A DNA stretch of 64,000 nucleotides. Origin: Clostridium intestinale DSM 6191 (GTDB taxonomy: Bacteria; Bacillota; Clostridia; Clostridiales; Clostridiaceae). A program made the translations under genes and the position numbers. Location of the stretch: positions 434,001 to 498,000 of the forward strand of contig NZ_FQXU01000004.1 in the NCBI RefSeq assembly GCF_900130055.1, written 5' to 3'. Positions within the stretch are counted from its first letter, which is position 1, and every line of letters begins with the position of its first letter. Positions 1 to 8,580 of this stretch are shown piece after piece. Below the pieces are notes generated by a model. It was not told the DNA's origin, made no database searches, and worked only from the letters and a program-made list of their open reading frames with translations.

Positions 1-660
1 CATTACTCCTACTAAAGAGTTAGTTATAAAAACTTCTTCTGCAAGTAATAAATCCTGAGCTCTAAACTCTCCCTCTTGAACATCATAATTATTTATTAAC
101 CATTGTCTCATAATCCCATCTAATAATCCACAAGAAAGAGATGGTGTGAAGATTTTTTCTTCTTTTATAAAAAATATATTACTCAAAGTTCCTTCTGAAA
201 TTTTCCCTTTACTATTTATAAGAAGCATTTCATTAAATCCCTTTTTTAAGCCCTCATCTCTTATATGTAGGTTTTCATAATAACAGGTAGATTTAATTGA
301 GGTTAAAAAAGCATTAGAGTCCTTTATTATCTCTGATATGCCTAAGGAAAAACCTTTATCATAATCCTCTTTTTTATAGGGTATATCCCTTAAAGAAATT
401 ATATTATTTTTAGGAGTAATTGTTATCTTTAGAGCCTTATTTTTTATATTATCTTTTTCAATTATGTCTACTACTTCATTATAATTAATCTCTTTATCTA
501 TAGATAATTTTTTTAGAGAAGTATTTAATCTTTTTAGATGTTCTTTTAGCATAACTGGCTTTTCAAGTATCAATATTGTTTCAAATACACCTTTTCCAAA
601 AAATATTCCTTCATCTATATCTATCTTAGATTCACCTTTATAAACCTTTATCAAATCCAT
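1..660 (-). CDS. pabC: Aminodeoxychorismate lyase PabC (class IV PLP aminotransferase fold), 3' part cut by window edge
   Basis: Reading leftward from an ATG at 658-660, 220 codons stay open to the window edge, so the C-terminus is missing. The family converts 4-amino-4-deoxychorismate to p-aminobenzoate and pyruvate, for folate synthesis in the cytoplasm. Visible features are the N-terminal GIFFGKGVFETI block, the candidate PLP lysine in TSIKSTCYYENL (equivalent to GIKHLNRLE of E. coli PabC) and the SEGTLSNIFF phosphate-binding segment. The start codon directly abuts the pabB stop codon, consistent with translational coupling in a pabA-pabB-pabC operon. A D-amino-acid or branched-chain aminotransferase of the same fold is possible on sequence alone, but the pabAB context favours PabC. 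Confidence 0.88.
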   Translation of the reverse strand, partial: MDLIKVYKGESKIDIDEGIFFGKGVFETILILEKPVMLKEHLKRLNTSLKKLSIDKEINYNEVVDIIEKDNIKNKALKITITPKNNIISLRDIPYKKEDYDKGFSLGISEIIKDSNAFLTSIKSTCYYENLHIRDEGLKKGFNEMLLINSKGKISEGTLSNIFFIKEEKIFTPSLSCGLLDGIMRQWLINNYDVQEGEFRAQDLLLAEEVFITNSLVGVM

Positions 661-2022
661 TTATAATACCTTCATTAGAGCCTTTCCTTTATCTAAAGTC
701 TCCTCATATTCTGACTCCTCTAAAGAGTCGTAGGTTATCCCGCCACCTACTCCAAAATAAGCTTTATCCTTTTGTTTTATTATTGTTCTTATTACAATAT
801 TAAAATCGCTATTTCCTCTAAAGTCAATATATCCAATTGAACCTGTATACAAGCCTCTTTCTAGCTTTTCTAGCTCATGAATTATTTCCATAGCCCTAAG
901 CTTAGGTGCTCCTGTAATAGACCCTCCTGGAAATGTTGCCTTTAGTAATGAAAAAATATCTTCCTTTTCTCTTAGTTCTCCGACTATTTTGGATACTAAA
1001 TGAAAAACAGTAGAATATTCCTCTATTTTAAATAATTCTTCAACCTTAACTGAATGAGGTTTACACACCTTACTTAAATCATTTCTTTCTAAATCTACTA
1101 TCATTAAAAGTTCAGCTTTATCTTTCTCTGAATTTTCAAGTTCTCTCCTGTTTTTTTCATCTTCTTCTAAGGTTTTCCCTCTTTTTCTAGTTCCCTTTAT
1201 AGGTTTTGTTTCAACTTTACCTCTATTATTTAGCTTTAGAAATCTTTCTGGGGAAGATGATATTACTTCAAATCCATCTAGGTTCATATATGCTGAAAAT
1301 GGAGCAGGATTAATTTCTCTTAATTTTCTATATGTATAAAAAGAATCTTCACTGTTTTCACAGCAAAAGTTTTGAGTCATATTTGCTATATAAATATGTC
1401 CATCCACTATATAATCCTTCATCTTGCTAATAGCTTTTAAATAGTCTTCTTTATAAAAATTAGATGTAAATTTATTTGTATTAAAACTAAATTTCTCATC
1501 TTTAGTTTTAATTATCTTATGTATTTTATCTTCTATTTCTTTTAAGCTAATTTTTCTATCTTTTAAAATCCCTCTAGAAGTTACATATGTTTTGTTTTTA
1601 CTCAAATCTTTGACTATTATATTATCATAAAAAACAAAATAAATTTCAGGAATTTCTATATTTTTTTTACTTACTCCCTCTATCCCTTCAATTCTTTTTC
1701 CATAATCATAAGAAATATATCCTATTGTCCCTGAAACTAAGGGAATTTTGTTATCTATTTCTATCTTATAAGCTTCAGTTAATTCTCTTAATTTTTCTAA
1801 AGGATCAGATTCAAATTTTTCTATTTCTTCATCTTTAATTATTTCTCCAAATTCACCAAACCATTTAAATATTAAAAAGGGATTTACTCCAATAAATGAA
1901 AACTTTGATAATTCCTTATCTTCTTTAGAGGAATCTAACATTATATTATTTCGACTATTAAAATGTGCATATATTTCTGCGATATTTAAAGAAGTTTCTA
2001 TTTCCTTAATTAATACCTCCAT
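661..2022 (-). CDS. pabB: Aminodeoxychorismate synthase component I PabB
   Basis: This is the chorismate-binding subunit that aminates chorismate to 4-amino-4-deoxychorismate, using ammonia from PabA. The 453-aa protein has an N-terminal TrpE-like region (about 15-145) and a C-terminal chorismate-binding domain (about 190-445). The diagnostic motif PIKGTRKRG starts at residue 274. Lys276 in place of the Ala of anthranilate synthases (PIAGT) marks PabB rather than TrpE. The gene overlaps the 3' end of pabA by 17 nt and abuts pabC, so the three are probably co-translated. The start ATG at 2020-2022 has a moderate AGAAAGGAT ribosome binding site. Confidence 0.93.
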   Translation of the reverse strand: MEVLIKEIETSLNIAEIYAHFNSRNNIMLDSSKEDKELSKFSFIGVNPFLIFKWFGEFGEIIKDEEIEKFESDPLEKLRELTEAYKIEIDNKIPLVSGTIGYISYDYGKRIEGIEGVSKKNIEIPEIYFVFYDNIIVKDLSKNKTYVTSRGILKDRKISLKEIEDKIHKIIKTKDEKFSFNTNKFTSNFYKEDYLKAISKMKDYIVDGHIYIANMTQNFCCENSEDSFYTYRKLREINPAPFSAYMNLDGFEVISSSPERFLKLNNRGKVETKPIKGTRKRGKTLEEDEKNRRELENSEKDKAELLMIVDLERNDLSKVCKPHSVKVEELFKIEEYSTVFHLVSKIVGELREKEDIFSLLKATFPGGSITGAPKLRAMEIIHELEKLERGLYTGSIGYIDFRGNSDFNIVIRTIIKQKDKAYFGVGGGITYDSLEESEYEETLDKGKALMKVL

Positions 2023-2605
2023 TAAGCTTTATCCTTTCTCTACAAATATTTATAAAGTTTTTTAAAAGTAAATGTCCACACTCTGTTAATTCTGCCTCTG
2101 GATGAAATTGAACCCCATATATAGGATAATCTCTATGTTCTATCCCCATTATAACTCCGTCATCAGTGATTGCAGTAACATAAAGCTCCTTGGGAATAGT
2201 TTTTCTATCTATGATTAATGAGTGATATCTAGTTACATTTATAGGATTTTTTATTCCTTTAAATATCCCCTTTTCTTTATGGGTTACTTTAGATATTTTC
2301 CCATGTACAGGTTCAGTGCCTTTAACAATTTTTCCACCAAAAACTTCTCCTATACACTGATGCCCTAAACATACTCCCAGTATAGGTATATCTTTTTTGA
2401 ACTCATTTATGACCTTCAAAGATTCTTTGGCTTCCTTAGGAGACTTAGGACCTGGTGAAATTATTATCCCTAAAGGATTAATGTGCCTTATTTCATCTAC
2501 AGTTATGTGATTACATCTATATACTTTAACTTCTTCATCTAGTTCCTCTATATACCTAGACAAATTAAATGTAAAAGAATCATAATTATCTATTATTAAA
2601 AACAT
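2006..2605 (-). CDS. pabA: Aminodeoxychorismate synthase glutamine amidotransferase PabA
   Basis: Class I glutamine amidotransferase that releases ammonia from glutamine for PabB (in some species also for TrpE). The 199-aa protein shows the family opening MFLIIDNYDSFTFNL, the nucleophile elbow GVCLGHQ (Cys79) and the GVQFHPEA segment with His168 and Glu170 completing the triad. An upstream in-frame ATG at 2621-2623 exists, but the perfect AAGGAGG at 2611-2617 is correctly spaced only for the ATG at 2603-2605, so that start is used. It is first gene of the pabA-B-C operon. Because pabB and pabC follow, PabA is favoured over TrpG. Confidence 0.93.
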   Translation of the reverse strand: MFLIIDNYDSFTFNLSRYIEELDEEVKVYRCNHITVDEIRHINPLGIIISPGPKSPKEAKESLKVINEFKKDIPILGVCLGHQCIGEVFGGKIVKGTEPVHGKISKVTHKEKGIFKGIKNPINVTRYHSLIIDRKTIPKELYVTAITDDGVIMGIEHRDYPIYGVQFHPEAELTECGHLLLKNFINICRERIKLNGGIN

Positions 2606-2629
2606 ATATACCTCCTTGGTCATTCTTAT

Positions 2630-2635
2630 ATTATA
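2630..2635 (-). promoter_or_regulatory. Putative -10 box of the pabABC promoter
   Basis: TATAAT on the minus strand, about 25 nt upstream of the pabA start. The -35 region 17 bp upstream (TTCTGT) is poor, so only the -10 is convincing. Confidence 0.45.
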
Positions 2636-2661
2636 GCAAGAAGATTAGTTTTACAGAAGAA

Positions 2662-2690
2662 TTGGTTTTTTCTAAAAATAATATTACAAT
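2662..2690 (+). promoter_or_regulatory. Putative sigma-A promoter of the PHP-domain gene
   Basis: TTGGTT (2662-2667), 17-bp spacer, TACAAT (2685-2690), ending about 37 nt before the ATG. It diverges from the pab promoter. Confidence 0.5.
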
Positions 2691-2727
2691 AGGATTAATA
2701 TATTTTCTAAACTGAAAGGAGATTTTT

Positions 2728-3555
2728 ATGGTAAAAGTTGATCTACATACTCACTCTAAAGCATCAGATGGAAGGTTGTCTCCAAGGGATTTAGTTAAAC
2801 GAGCTAAAGAAAAAGGTAGTACTCTTATGGCACTTACAGACCATGATACTACGGCTGGATTAGAAGAAGCAATTACCGCATCTAAAGAATTTTCTATAGA
2901 TTTTATTCCAGGTATTGAGCTTTCTACTATTCACAATAATGAATCTATTCATATGTTAGGTTTTTTTAGAGATGATAGCTATAAGTCTAAGGAACTTCAG
3001 GATTTTTTATTTGACTTAAAGGAACATAGAAGAACCAGAGGAGAAAAAATAGTTAATAATTTAAAGACTTATTTTAATATTGAAATATCTTATGAAGATG
3101 TTCTAAAGAGGGGAAAAGGTGTTATTGCTAGACCTCATATTGCCGAGGCAATAATAGACAATGGCTACCCTTATACTAAAGCTGAGATTTTTGATAAATT
3201 TATTTCAAAAGACAGTCCTGCTTATGTTGAAAATAAACAAGTTAGTGTAGAGGAAGGTATAGCTTTATTAAAAAAATATAATGCTTTAGTATTTCTTGCT
3301 CATCCTATTTTAATAAGAAAAACTCCAATTAAGGACTTTTTAAGTTTTAATTTTGATGGGTTGGAAGCTATATATTTCCAAAATAAAAAAAATGATACAA
3401 AAAGATTATTAAAACTCTGCAGAGAAAAAAATCTATTAGTCTCTGCTGGTGGCGATTTTCACGGTGATTTAGCTGGAGATGATCGACATGGAGATTTAGG
3501 AATTACAGAAATACCTGAAGAATTATTAGAAAGGTTTCTAAGTGCATATAGGTAA
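2728..3555 (+). CDS. PHP-domain phosphoesterase (RNase AM / nucleoside 3',5'-bisphosphate phosphatase family)
   Basis: 275-aa soluble metal-dependent phosphoesterase. PHP signatures are visible: VDLHTHSKASDG (His7, His9) at the N-terminus, then ALTDHDT, PGIELST, a mid-protein ARPHIAEA, AHP and a C-terminal GGDFHG. The layout matches the stand-alone YciV/TrpH group, whose characterised members remove 5' nucleotides from short RNAs or dephosphorylate pAp; the exact substrate here is inferred. Start has an AAGGAG site. The gene is monocistronic, with its own promoter and a bidirectional terminator shared with the converging holin gene. Confidence 0.82.
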   Translation: MVKVDLHTHSKASDGRLSPRDLVKRAKEKGSTLMALTDHDTTAGLEEAITASKEFSIDFIPGIELSTIHNNESIHMLGFFRDDSYKSKELQDFLFDLKEHRRTRGEKIVNNLKTYFNIEISYEDVLKRGKGVIARPHIAEAIIDNGYPYTKAEIFDKFISKDSPAYVENKQVSVEEGIALLKKYNALVFLAHPILIRKTPIKDFLSFNFDGLEAIYFQNKKNDTKRLLKLCREKNLLVSAGGDFHGDLAGDDRHGDLGITEIPEELLERFLSAYR

Positions 3556-3560
3556 GCAAA

Positions 3561-3590
3561 AGAGGGCAGTCTAAGACTGTCCTCTTCTTT
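3561..3590. terminator. Bidirectional rho-independent terminator
   Basis: Inverted repeat AGAGGGCAGTC / GACTGTCCTCT with one G-U pair, followed by TTCTTTT on plus and CTTTTG on minus. It lies between the converging PHP and holin genes. Confidence 0.85.
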
Positions 3591-3593
3591 TAG

Positions 3594-3827
3594 TTATTTT
3601 TCCTCTACAGAATTCTCATTTTTCTTTTCATCATCTAGATACCATTTACTCTCAGTACTTGGATTATTAATGATTCCTGCCATTACTAATACTGACAAAA
3701 CAGCAGTAACTATTTCATTATAATTCTTCGGGATTATATTTAGACCAAAAGCCTCTAATATCAATGGAATAAGTGAAAAAACAGATATCCATAGTGCATA
3801 ATTCTTGAACCTTGAACTATCATTCAT
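3594..3827 (-). CDS. Small holin-like membrane protein (phi LC3 holin family)
   Basis: 77 aa with two hydrophobic segments (about 10-30 and 40-55) and a charged tail. The arrangement RFKNYALWISVFSLIPLIL ... GIINNPSTES resembles phi LC3-type phage holins (RFKNKAFWVAL ... GIVTDPTT). There is a good GAGGAGTG site 6 nt before the ATG. No endolysin, tail or other phage gene lies nearby, so this is an isolated holin-type gene, as seen singly on some Firmicute chromosomes. Function could be murein hydrolase export or be non-lytic; this is not resolvable from sequence. Confidence 0.7.
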   Translation of the reverse strand: MNDSSRFKNYALWISVFSLIPLILEAFGLNIIPKNYNEIVTAVLSVLVMAGIINNPSTESKWYLDDEKKNENSVEEK

Positions 3828-3941
3828 TTATCATCACTCCTCAACATTAGTTTATTCACATAATCACCAGATGTTGAAACATATTTTTACATTTTTCGTG
3901 TTTTCTTTAATTATTTAATGAAAATATTTAAAATTCATATA

Positions 3942-3970
3942 TTGTAATTTCATCTACTCTATGTTACTAT
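3942..3970 (+). promoter_or_regulatory. Putative promoter of the liv operon
   Basis: TTGTAA (3942-3947), 17-bp spacer, TACTAT (3965-3970). The predicted transcript would begin near 3977, at an 8-bp perfect hairpin (3976-3997), leaving a leader of about 95 nt before livJ. Confidence 0.45.
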
Positions 3971-3975
3971 ATCAC

Positions 3976-4021
3976 TAAAGATTTTTTAGAATCTTTAACT
4001 ATTTAATTACTTCAAAGTAAT
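3976..4021 (+). promoter_or_regulatory. Two palindromes in the liv leader
   Basis: A perfect 8-bp inverted repeat, TAAAGATT / AATCTTTA, lies at 3976-3997. A second, ATTACTT-CA-AAGTAAT, lies at 4006-4021. Neither has a U-tract, so they are more likely an operator or leader structure than a terminator. No CodY consensus or T-box feature was recognised. Confidence 0.35.
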
Positions 4022-4070
4022 AAATTTGATAAATTATTAATTACTTTTATATTTTAAGGGGGCACACTTT

Positions 4071-5210
4071 ATGAAAAAGAAAATATTATCAGCTTTAATG
4101 GCTACAGCTGTAATGGGATCAGTATTAGCTGGTTGTTCCAAAAGTTCAGCTAACAGCGACACAATCAACATAGGAGCTATAGGACCATTAACAGGACCTG
4201 CTTCAACTTATGGTCAATCAGTAAAAAATGGTGCTGAATTGTACTTAGAACAAGTAAATGCTGATGGAGGAATCGACGGAAAGAAATTAAGTCTTCTATT
4301 TGAAGATGACGAAGCTAATGCTGATAAAGCTATACAAGCTTTCAATAAACTTGTAGATAATGACAAGGTTCCTGTAATATTAGGAGCGGTAACTTCTGGG
4401 GCAACTAATGCAGTAGCACCTCAAGCTACATCTAGATCAATTCCAATGTTAACACCAACAGCAACAGAACCTAACATCACAAAAAATGGTGGTGAGTTTG
4501 TATTTAGAGGATGTTTTGTTGACTCTTTCCAAGGAGTTGCTTTAGCAGACTATGCTACTTCTAAATTAAGCAAAAAAACCGCTGCTGTATTATATAACAA
4601 GGATTCAGATTACTCAAAAGGAATAGCTGATGCATTCAAAAAGGAATTTGAAAGCAAAGGTGGTAAAGTTACAGAATTCCTTACTTACAATGAAGGCGAT
4701 AAAGACTTTAATGCTCAATTAACAAAAATCAAAGGAACAAATTCAGATCTTTTAGTTTTACCTGACTACTATACTCAAGTTGGTACTGTAGCAAAACAAG
4801 CTAGAGACATGGGAATACAATCTCAACTTTTAGGTGGAGACGGATGGGAATCAGAAGAATTAACTAAGCTTGGTGGAACAGCTGTTAATGGTGCTTTATA
4901 CTTAAATCACTATTACTCAGGAGATTCTGCTTCAGTAGTAGCAGACTTTGTTAAAGCTTACAAAGCTAAATACAATGCAGAACCTGATGCTTTTGCTGCT
5001 TTAGCTTATGATTCAACAAAAGTTATAGTTGAAGCTATAAAATCTGCTGGAACTGATCCAGTTGCTATAAAAGATGCTTTAGCAAAAACTAAACTTGATG
5101 GAGTAACTGGTAATATAACTTTTGGTTCTGATAGATCTGCTGTTAAAGGAGCTTCAATAATAAAAGTAAATGGAGATAAAAAAGAACTAGTTGATAAGGT
5201 TAATCCTTAA
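4071..5210 (+). CDS. livJ: Branched-chain amino acid ABC transporter substrate-binding lipoprotein
   Basis: 379-aa extracellular ligand-binding lipoprotein of the Leu/Ile/Val (type I periplasmic-binding) family. The signal peptide ends in a clear lipobox, LAGC (Cys22), for membrane anchoring. The mature part begins INIGAIGPLTGPASTYG and carries the typical DDEANADKAI and VPVILGAVTSGAT segments. A strong AAGGGGG site precedes the ATG. It is the first gene of a complete livJHMGF set, 31 nt before livH. Substrate could be other aliphatic amino acids or amides, since family specificity is broad. Confidence 0.92.
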   Translation: MKKKILSALMATAVMGSVLAGCSKSSANSDTINIGAIGPLTGPASTYGQSVKNGAELYLEQVNADGGIDGKKLSLLFEDDEANADKAIQAFNKLVDNDKVPVILGAVTSGATNAVAPQATSRSIPMLTPTATEPNITKNGGEFVFRGCFVDSFQGVALADYATSKLSKKTAAVLYNKDSDYSKGIADAFKKEFESKGGKVTEFLTYNEGDKDFNAQLTKIKGTNSDLLVLPDYYTQVGTVAKQARDMGIQSQLLGGDGWESEELTKLGGTAVNGALYLNHYYSGDSASVVADFVKAYKAKYNAEPDAFAALAYDSTKVIVEAIKSAGTDPVAIKDALAKTKLDGVTGNITFGSDRSAVKGASIIKVNGDKKELVDKVNP

Positions 5211-5241
5211 TATTTAATACTTAAAATGGAGGAGTAGAATA

Positions 5242-6117
5242 ATGGAGCTTTTACAACAGATAATTAACGGCTTAGCTTTAGGTAGCGTGTATGCTCTACT
5301 TGCTATTGGTTACACAATGGTATATGGAATTATAAAACTTATAAACTTTGCACATGGGGATATTTATATGATTGGGGCTTTTGCTGGATTTTATGCGTCA
5401 GCAAACTTAGGTTTATCCTTAGTGCCAACATTAGTTGTCTCTATGGTAGCAGCAGCACTTTTAGGTGTTATAATTGAAAAAATTGCGTACAAACCACTTA
5501 GAAATTCGCCAAGAATAGCACTTTTAATAACAGCAATCGGTATGTCATTGCTCCTAGAACACGGAATGAGATTTTTAGTAGGTCCAAATCCTAAACCATT
5601 TCCAGATTTATTCCCTGTAGGAACTGTAGATATAGGTCCCCTACACATAAACGGAAAAATTTTGTTAATGTTAGGTGTATCCGCAATTCTTGTTCTACTT
5701 CTTCAATACATTATCTATAAAACAAAAGTTGGTAAAGCAATGAGAGCAGCCTCCCAAGATATGGAGGCTGCGTCATTGATGGGTATTAATGTTAATACAG
5801 TAATATCCTTAACTTTTGCTATTGGTTCAGCTTTAGCTGGAATTGCTGGTGTATTGGTTGCAATTACATATCCAACAATAGATCCTTATATGGGAATGAT
5901 GCCTGGTCTTAAAGCTTTCGTAGCTGCCGTACTTGGTGGAATAGGAAGCATACCTGGAGCACTTCTTGGTGGAATACTTATGGGGTCTATAGAAACTTTA
6001 ACTAAAGCATACATCTCAACATCATTATCAGATGTTGTAGCATTTTCGCTGCTAATAATCATCCTTCTTGTTAAACCAACTGGTTTACTTGGAGAGAAAA
6101 CTAACGAGAAAGTGTAG
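5242..6117 (+). CDS. livH: Branched-chain amino acid ABC transporter permease LivH
   Basis: 291-aa polytopic inner-membrane permease. The N-terminal GSVYALLAIGYTMVYGIIKLINFAHGD-type block is characteristic of LivH. The cytoplasmic coupling segment AASQDMEAASLMGIN, which contacts the ATPases, follows near residue 170, and LAGIAGVLVA precedes the last membrane helices. Start has GGAGGAG upstream. It forms a heterodimeric channel with LivM. The stop codon lies immediately before the livM region. Confidence 0.93.
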   Translation: MELLQQIINGLALGSVYALLAIGYTMVYGIIKLINFAHGDIYMIGAFAGFYASANLGLSLVPTLVVSMVAAALLGVIIEKIAYKPLRNSPRIALLITAIGMSLLLEHGMRFLVGPNPKPFPDLFPVGTVDIGPLHINGKILLMLGVSAILVLLLQYIIYKTKVGKAMRAASQDMEAASLMGINVNTVISLTFAIGSALAGIAGVLVAITYPTIDPYMGMMPGLKAFVAAVLGGIGSIPGALLGGILMGSIETLTKAYISTSLSDVVAFSLLIIILLVKPTGLLGEKTNEKV

Positions 6118-6126
6118 GTGAAATAT

Positions 6127-7083
6127 ATGAAAAATAATAAATCAATGTTTAAATCTTTAATAACATTTGCTGTTATTGTAGCTGTTTACCTAGTACTTTC
6201 AACACTTATCAATGGAAAAGTTATAAATTCTTATTATAGTGGTATCTTAGTTTTAGCTTTTATAAATATTATATTAGCAGTTTCTCTAAACTTAGTAGTT
6301 GGTTTCACAGGTCAATTAGCACTTGGACATGCAGGTTTTATGGCTATAGGAGCTTATTTATCAGCTTATTTATCTAAAACCTATCATTTACCTTTTATTT
6401 TGGTTTTAGTTTTAGGTGGTTTACTGGCTTCTGCTCTAGCATTAATAGTAGGTGTTCCTACGCTTAAGCTTAAAGGAGACTATTTTGCCATAACTACCCT
6501 AGCTTTTGGAGAAATAATAAAAGGTATAATTACAAATACTGATTTAATAGGTGGTGCAAGAGGATTAAGTGGTATTCCTAGAAATACTAATTTTTCTTGG
6601 GCATTTATCATAATGGTTTTATCCGTACTTGTTATTTATAATATAATTCACTCTTCTCCTGGAAGAGCTATGATTTCTGTTAGAGAAAATGAAATAGCTG
6701 CTGAAGCTATGGGAATTAATACTTTTAAATATAAGCTATTAGCCTTTATTATAGCTGCATTTATAGCTGGTGTTGCTGGTGGTCTTTATGCTCACTACTA
6801 CACTTTCATTCAACCACAATCATTTAACTTTATGAAATCAATTGAAATTTTAACTTTTGTTGTTTTTGGTGGAATGGGTTCATTATCTGGTTCTGTTATA
6901 GCAACATTTATCTTAACAGCATTACCAGAAGCTTTAAGATCTCTACAGGATTTTAAAAATATCATCTATCCAGTAGCACTTATTGCACTTATGATATTTA
7001 GACCTGAAGGTTTACTTGGAACAAAGGAAATATCATTTAATATTTTCAAAAAACTATCACCTCAAAAAGGGAAGGAGGAATAA
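6127..7083 (+). CDS. livM: Branched-chain amino acid ABC transporter permease LivM
   Basis: 318-aa polytopic permease. Typical LivM motifs are NLVVGFTGQLALGHAGFMAIGAY, LKGDYFAITTLAFGEI and VRENEIAAEAMGIN (coupling loop). An in-frame GTG at 6118 directly after the livH stop would add three residues. The AGGTG at 6116-6120 is better spaced for the ATG at 6127, which is used here. Partner of LivH, with LivG starting 4 nt after its stop. Confidence 0.92.
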   Translation: MKNNKSMFKSLITFAVIVAVYLVLSTLINGKVINSYYSGILVLAFINIILAVSLNLVVGFTGQLALGHAGFMAIGAYLSAYLSKTYHLPFILVLVLGGLLASALALIVGVPTLKLKGDYFAITTLAFGEIIKGIITNTDLIGGARGLSGIPRNTNFSWAFIIMVLSVLVIYNIIHSSPGRAMISVRENEIAAEAMGINTFKYKLLAFIIAAFIAGVAGGLYAHYYTFIQPQSFNFMKSIEILTFVVFGGMGSLSGSVIATFILTALPEALRSLQDFKNIIYPVALIALMIFRPEGLLGTKEISFNIFKKLSPQKGKEE

Positions 7084-7086
7084 ACC

Positions 7087-7845
7087 ATGTTAAAAGTTGA
7101 TAATTTATCTATACAATTCGGAGGATTAAAAGCTGTTTCAGATTTTGATTTAAATATAGGTGAAAAACAAGTCGTTGGTTTAATAGGACCAAATGGAGCT
7201 GGTAAAACAACTGTATTTAATATGCTTACTGGAGTTTATTCACCTACTGAAGGTTCCATCTCTTATTTTGGTGAAGAAATCCAAGGTTCTAAACCTTATA
7301 ACATTACAAAAAAGAAAATTTCAAGAACTTTTCAAAATATAAGACTTTTTTCTAATCTTACTGTTTTAGATAACATCAAAATAAGTTTTAACTATAGAGT
7401 TAAATACACAATTTTTGATGCAATGATTAGAACACCTAGATTTACAAAAGAAGAACGTGAAATTGAAGAAAAATCCCTTGAAATTCTTTCTCACTTTGGT
7501 TTAGAGAGTAAAGCTTATGAGCTTTCAAAAAATCTTTCCTATGGTGAGCAAAGACGTCTTGAGATTGCTAGGGCACTAGCCGCTGAGCCGAAACTAATAT
7601 TATTAGATGAACCAGCAGCTGGTATGAATCCTCAAGAAACTCAAGAGTTAATGAATATGATTAATTGGATTAAAAATAAATTTGAGCTATCTGTATTACT
7701 AATTGAACATGATATGAAATTAGTTATGGGTATCTGTGAAAAAATAGTTGTTTTAGATTACGGAAGAAAAATTGCAGAAGGTACACCAGAGGAAATTAAA
7801 ACTAATCCTAAAGTTATTGAAGCGTACCTTGGAGAGGGGGCTTAA
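7087..7845 (+). CDS. livG: Branched-chain amino acid ABC transporter ATPase LivG
   Basis: 252-aa ABC ATPase. Visible motifs are Walker A GPNGAGKT (34-41), signature LSYGEQ, Walker B LILLDEP followed by AAGMNP, and the H-loop IEHDM. The long insertion between Walker A and signature (YRVKYTIFDAMIRTPRF) is typical of LivG as opposed to LivF. A strong AAGGAGG precedes it. Pairs with LivF to power LivHM. Confidence 0.93.
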   Translation: MLKVDNLSIQFGGLKAVSDFDLNIGEKQVVGLIGPNGAGKTTVFNMLTGVYSPTEGSISYFGEEIQGSKPYNITKKKISRTFQNIRLFSNLTVLDNIKISFNYRVKYTIFDAMIRTPRFTKEEREIEEKSLEILSHFGLESKAYELSKNLSYGEQRRLEIARALAAEPKLILLDEPAAGMNPQETQELMNMINWIKNKFELSVLLIEHDMKLVMGICEKIVVLDYGRKIAEGTPEEIKTNPKVIEAYLGEGA

Positions 7846-7846
7846 A

Positions 7847-8551
7847 ATGCTTAAAATAGATAGTCTTAATGTATATTACGGTGGAATTCATGCTTTAAAA
7901 GATCTTTCTTTAAAGGTTAATAAAGGGGAAATAGTTACTCTAATAGGAGCTAATGGAGCTGGTAAAACATCAACCCTAAGAGCCATCTCAGGCTTAGTTC
8001 CTTTTAAATCAGGAGATATAAGTTTTAAAGATACTTCTTTAAAAACTATACCATCTCACAAGATCCTTTCTTTAGGTTTATCACATGTACCTGAAGGAAG
8101 AAAGATTTTTCCTGACCTTACTGTTTTAGAAAATCTAGAACTAGGTGCTTATCTTAGAAAAGATAAAAAGGGAATTAATTCTGATATGGAAACTGTTTTT
8201 ACCAGATTCCCAAGATTAAAAGAAAGAATGAAACAAAAAGCTGGTACACTTTCTGGTGGAGAGCAACAAATGTTAGCCATGGGAAGAGCTTTAATGTCTA
8301 AACCTGAAATGGTACTTCTAGATGAACCTTCTATGGGTCTAGCACCTATAGTTGTTAAGGGGATTTTTGATACCATTGTGGAAATAAACAAAGCTGGCAC
8401 TACTGTTTTATTAGTTGAGCAGAATGCTCACATGGCACTTTCAATAGCTGATAGAGCTTACGTTCTTGAAACTGGCTCAATAGTTCTTGAAGGAAATGCT
8501 AAAGAACTACTAAATGATGATAAGATAAGAAGTGCATATTTAGGAGAATAA
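7847..8551 (+). CDS. livF: Branched-chain amino acid ABC transporter ATPase LivF
   Basis: 234-aa ABC ATPase with Walker A GANGAGKT (34-41), the LivF-typical HVPEGRKIFPDLTVLENL, signature LSGGEQQ, Walker B MVLLDEPSMGLAP and VEQNAHMAL. The reading frame extends upstream into livG. The GGAGAGGGGG at 7831-7840 is positioned for the ATG at 7847-7849, giving the normal MLKIDSLNVYYG start. Last gene of the operon, followed by a strong terminator. Confidence 0.93.
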   Translation: MLKIDSLNVYYGGIHALKDLSLKVNKGEIVTLIGANGAGKTSTLRAISGLVPFKSGDISFKDTSLKTIPSHKILSLGLSHVPEGRKIFPDLTVLENLELGAYLRKDKKGINSDMETVFTRFPRLKERMKQKAGTLSGGEQQMLAMGRALMSKPEMVLLDEPSMGLAPIVVKGIFDTIVEINKAGTTVLLVEQNAHMALSIADRAYVLETGSIVLEGNAKELLNDDKIRSAYLGE

Positions 8552-8554
8552 ATT

Positions 8555-8580
8555 TAAAAGAGGCGTTAAGCCTCTTTTTT
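8555..8580. terminator. Bidirectional terminator after livF
   Basis: AAGAGGC-GTTAA-GCCTCTTTTTT. Serves the liv operon on plus and the converging membrane-protein gene on minus, whose stop codon overlaps it. Confidence 0.88.

Noticed and set aside
3828-4070. T-box or CodY control of the liv operon
   Set aside because: No T-box core sequence or specifier layout, and no AATTTTCWGAAAATT-like match was seen.
5391-5648. 85-aa ORF antisense to livH
   Set aside because: Complement of a strongly conserved permease frame; no ribosome binding site or family features.
7772-7846. N-terminal extension of livF into livG
   Set aside because: No ribosome binding site at 7772; a strong site fits the ATG at 7847.
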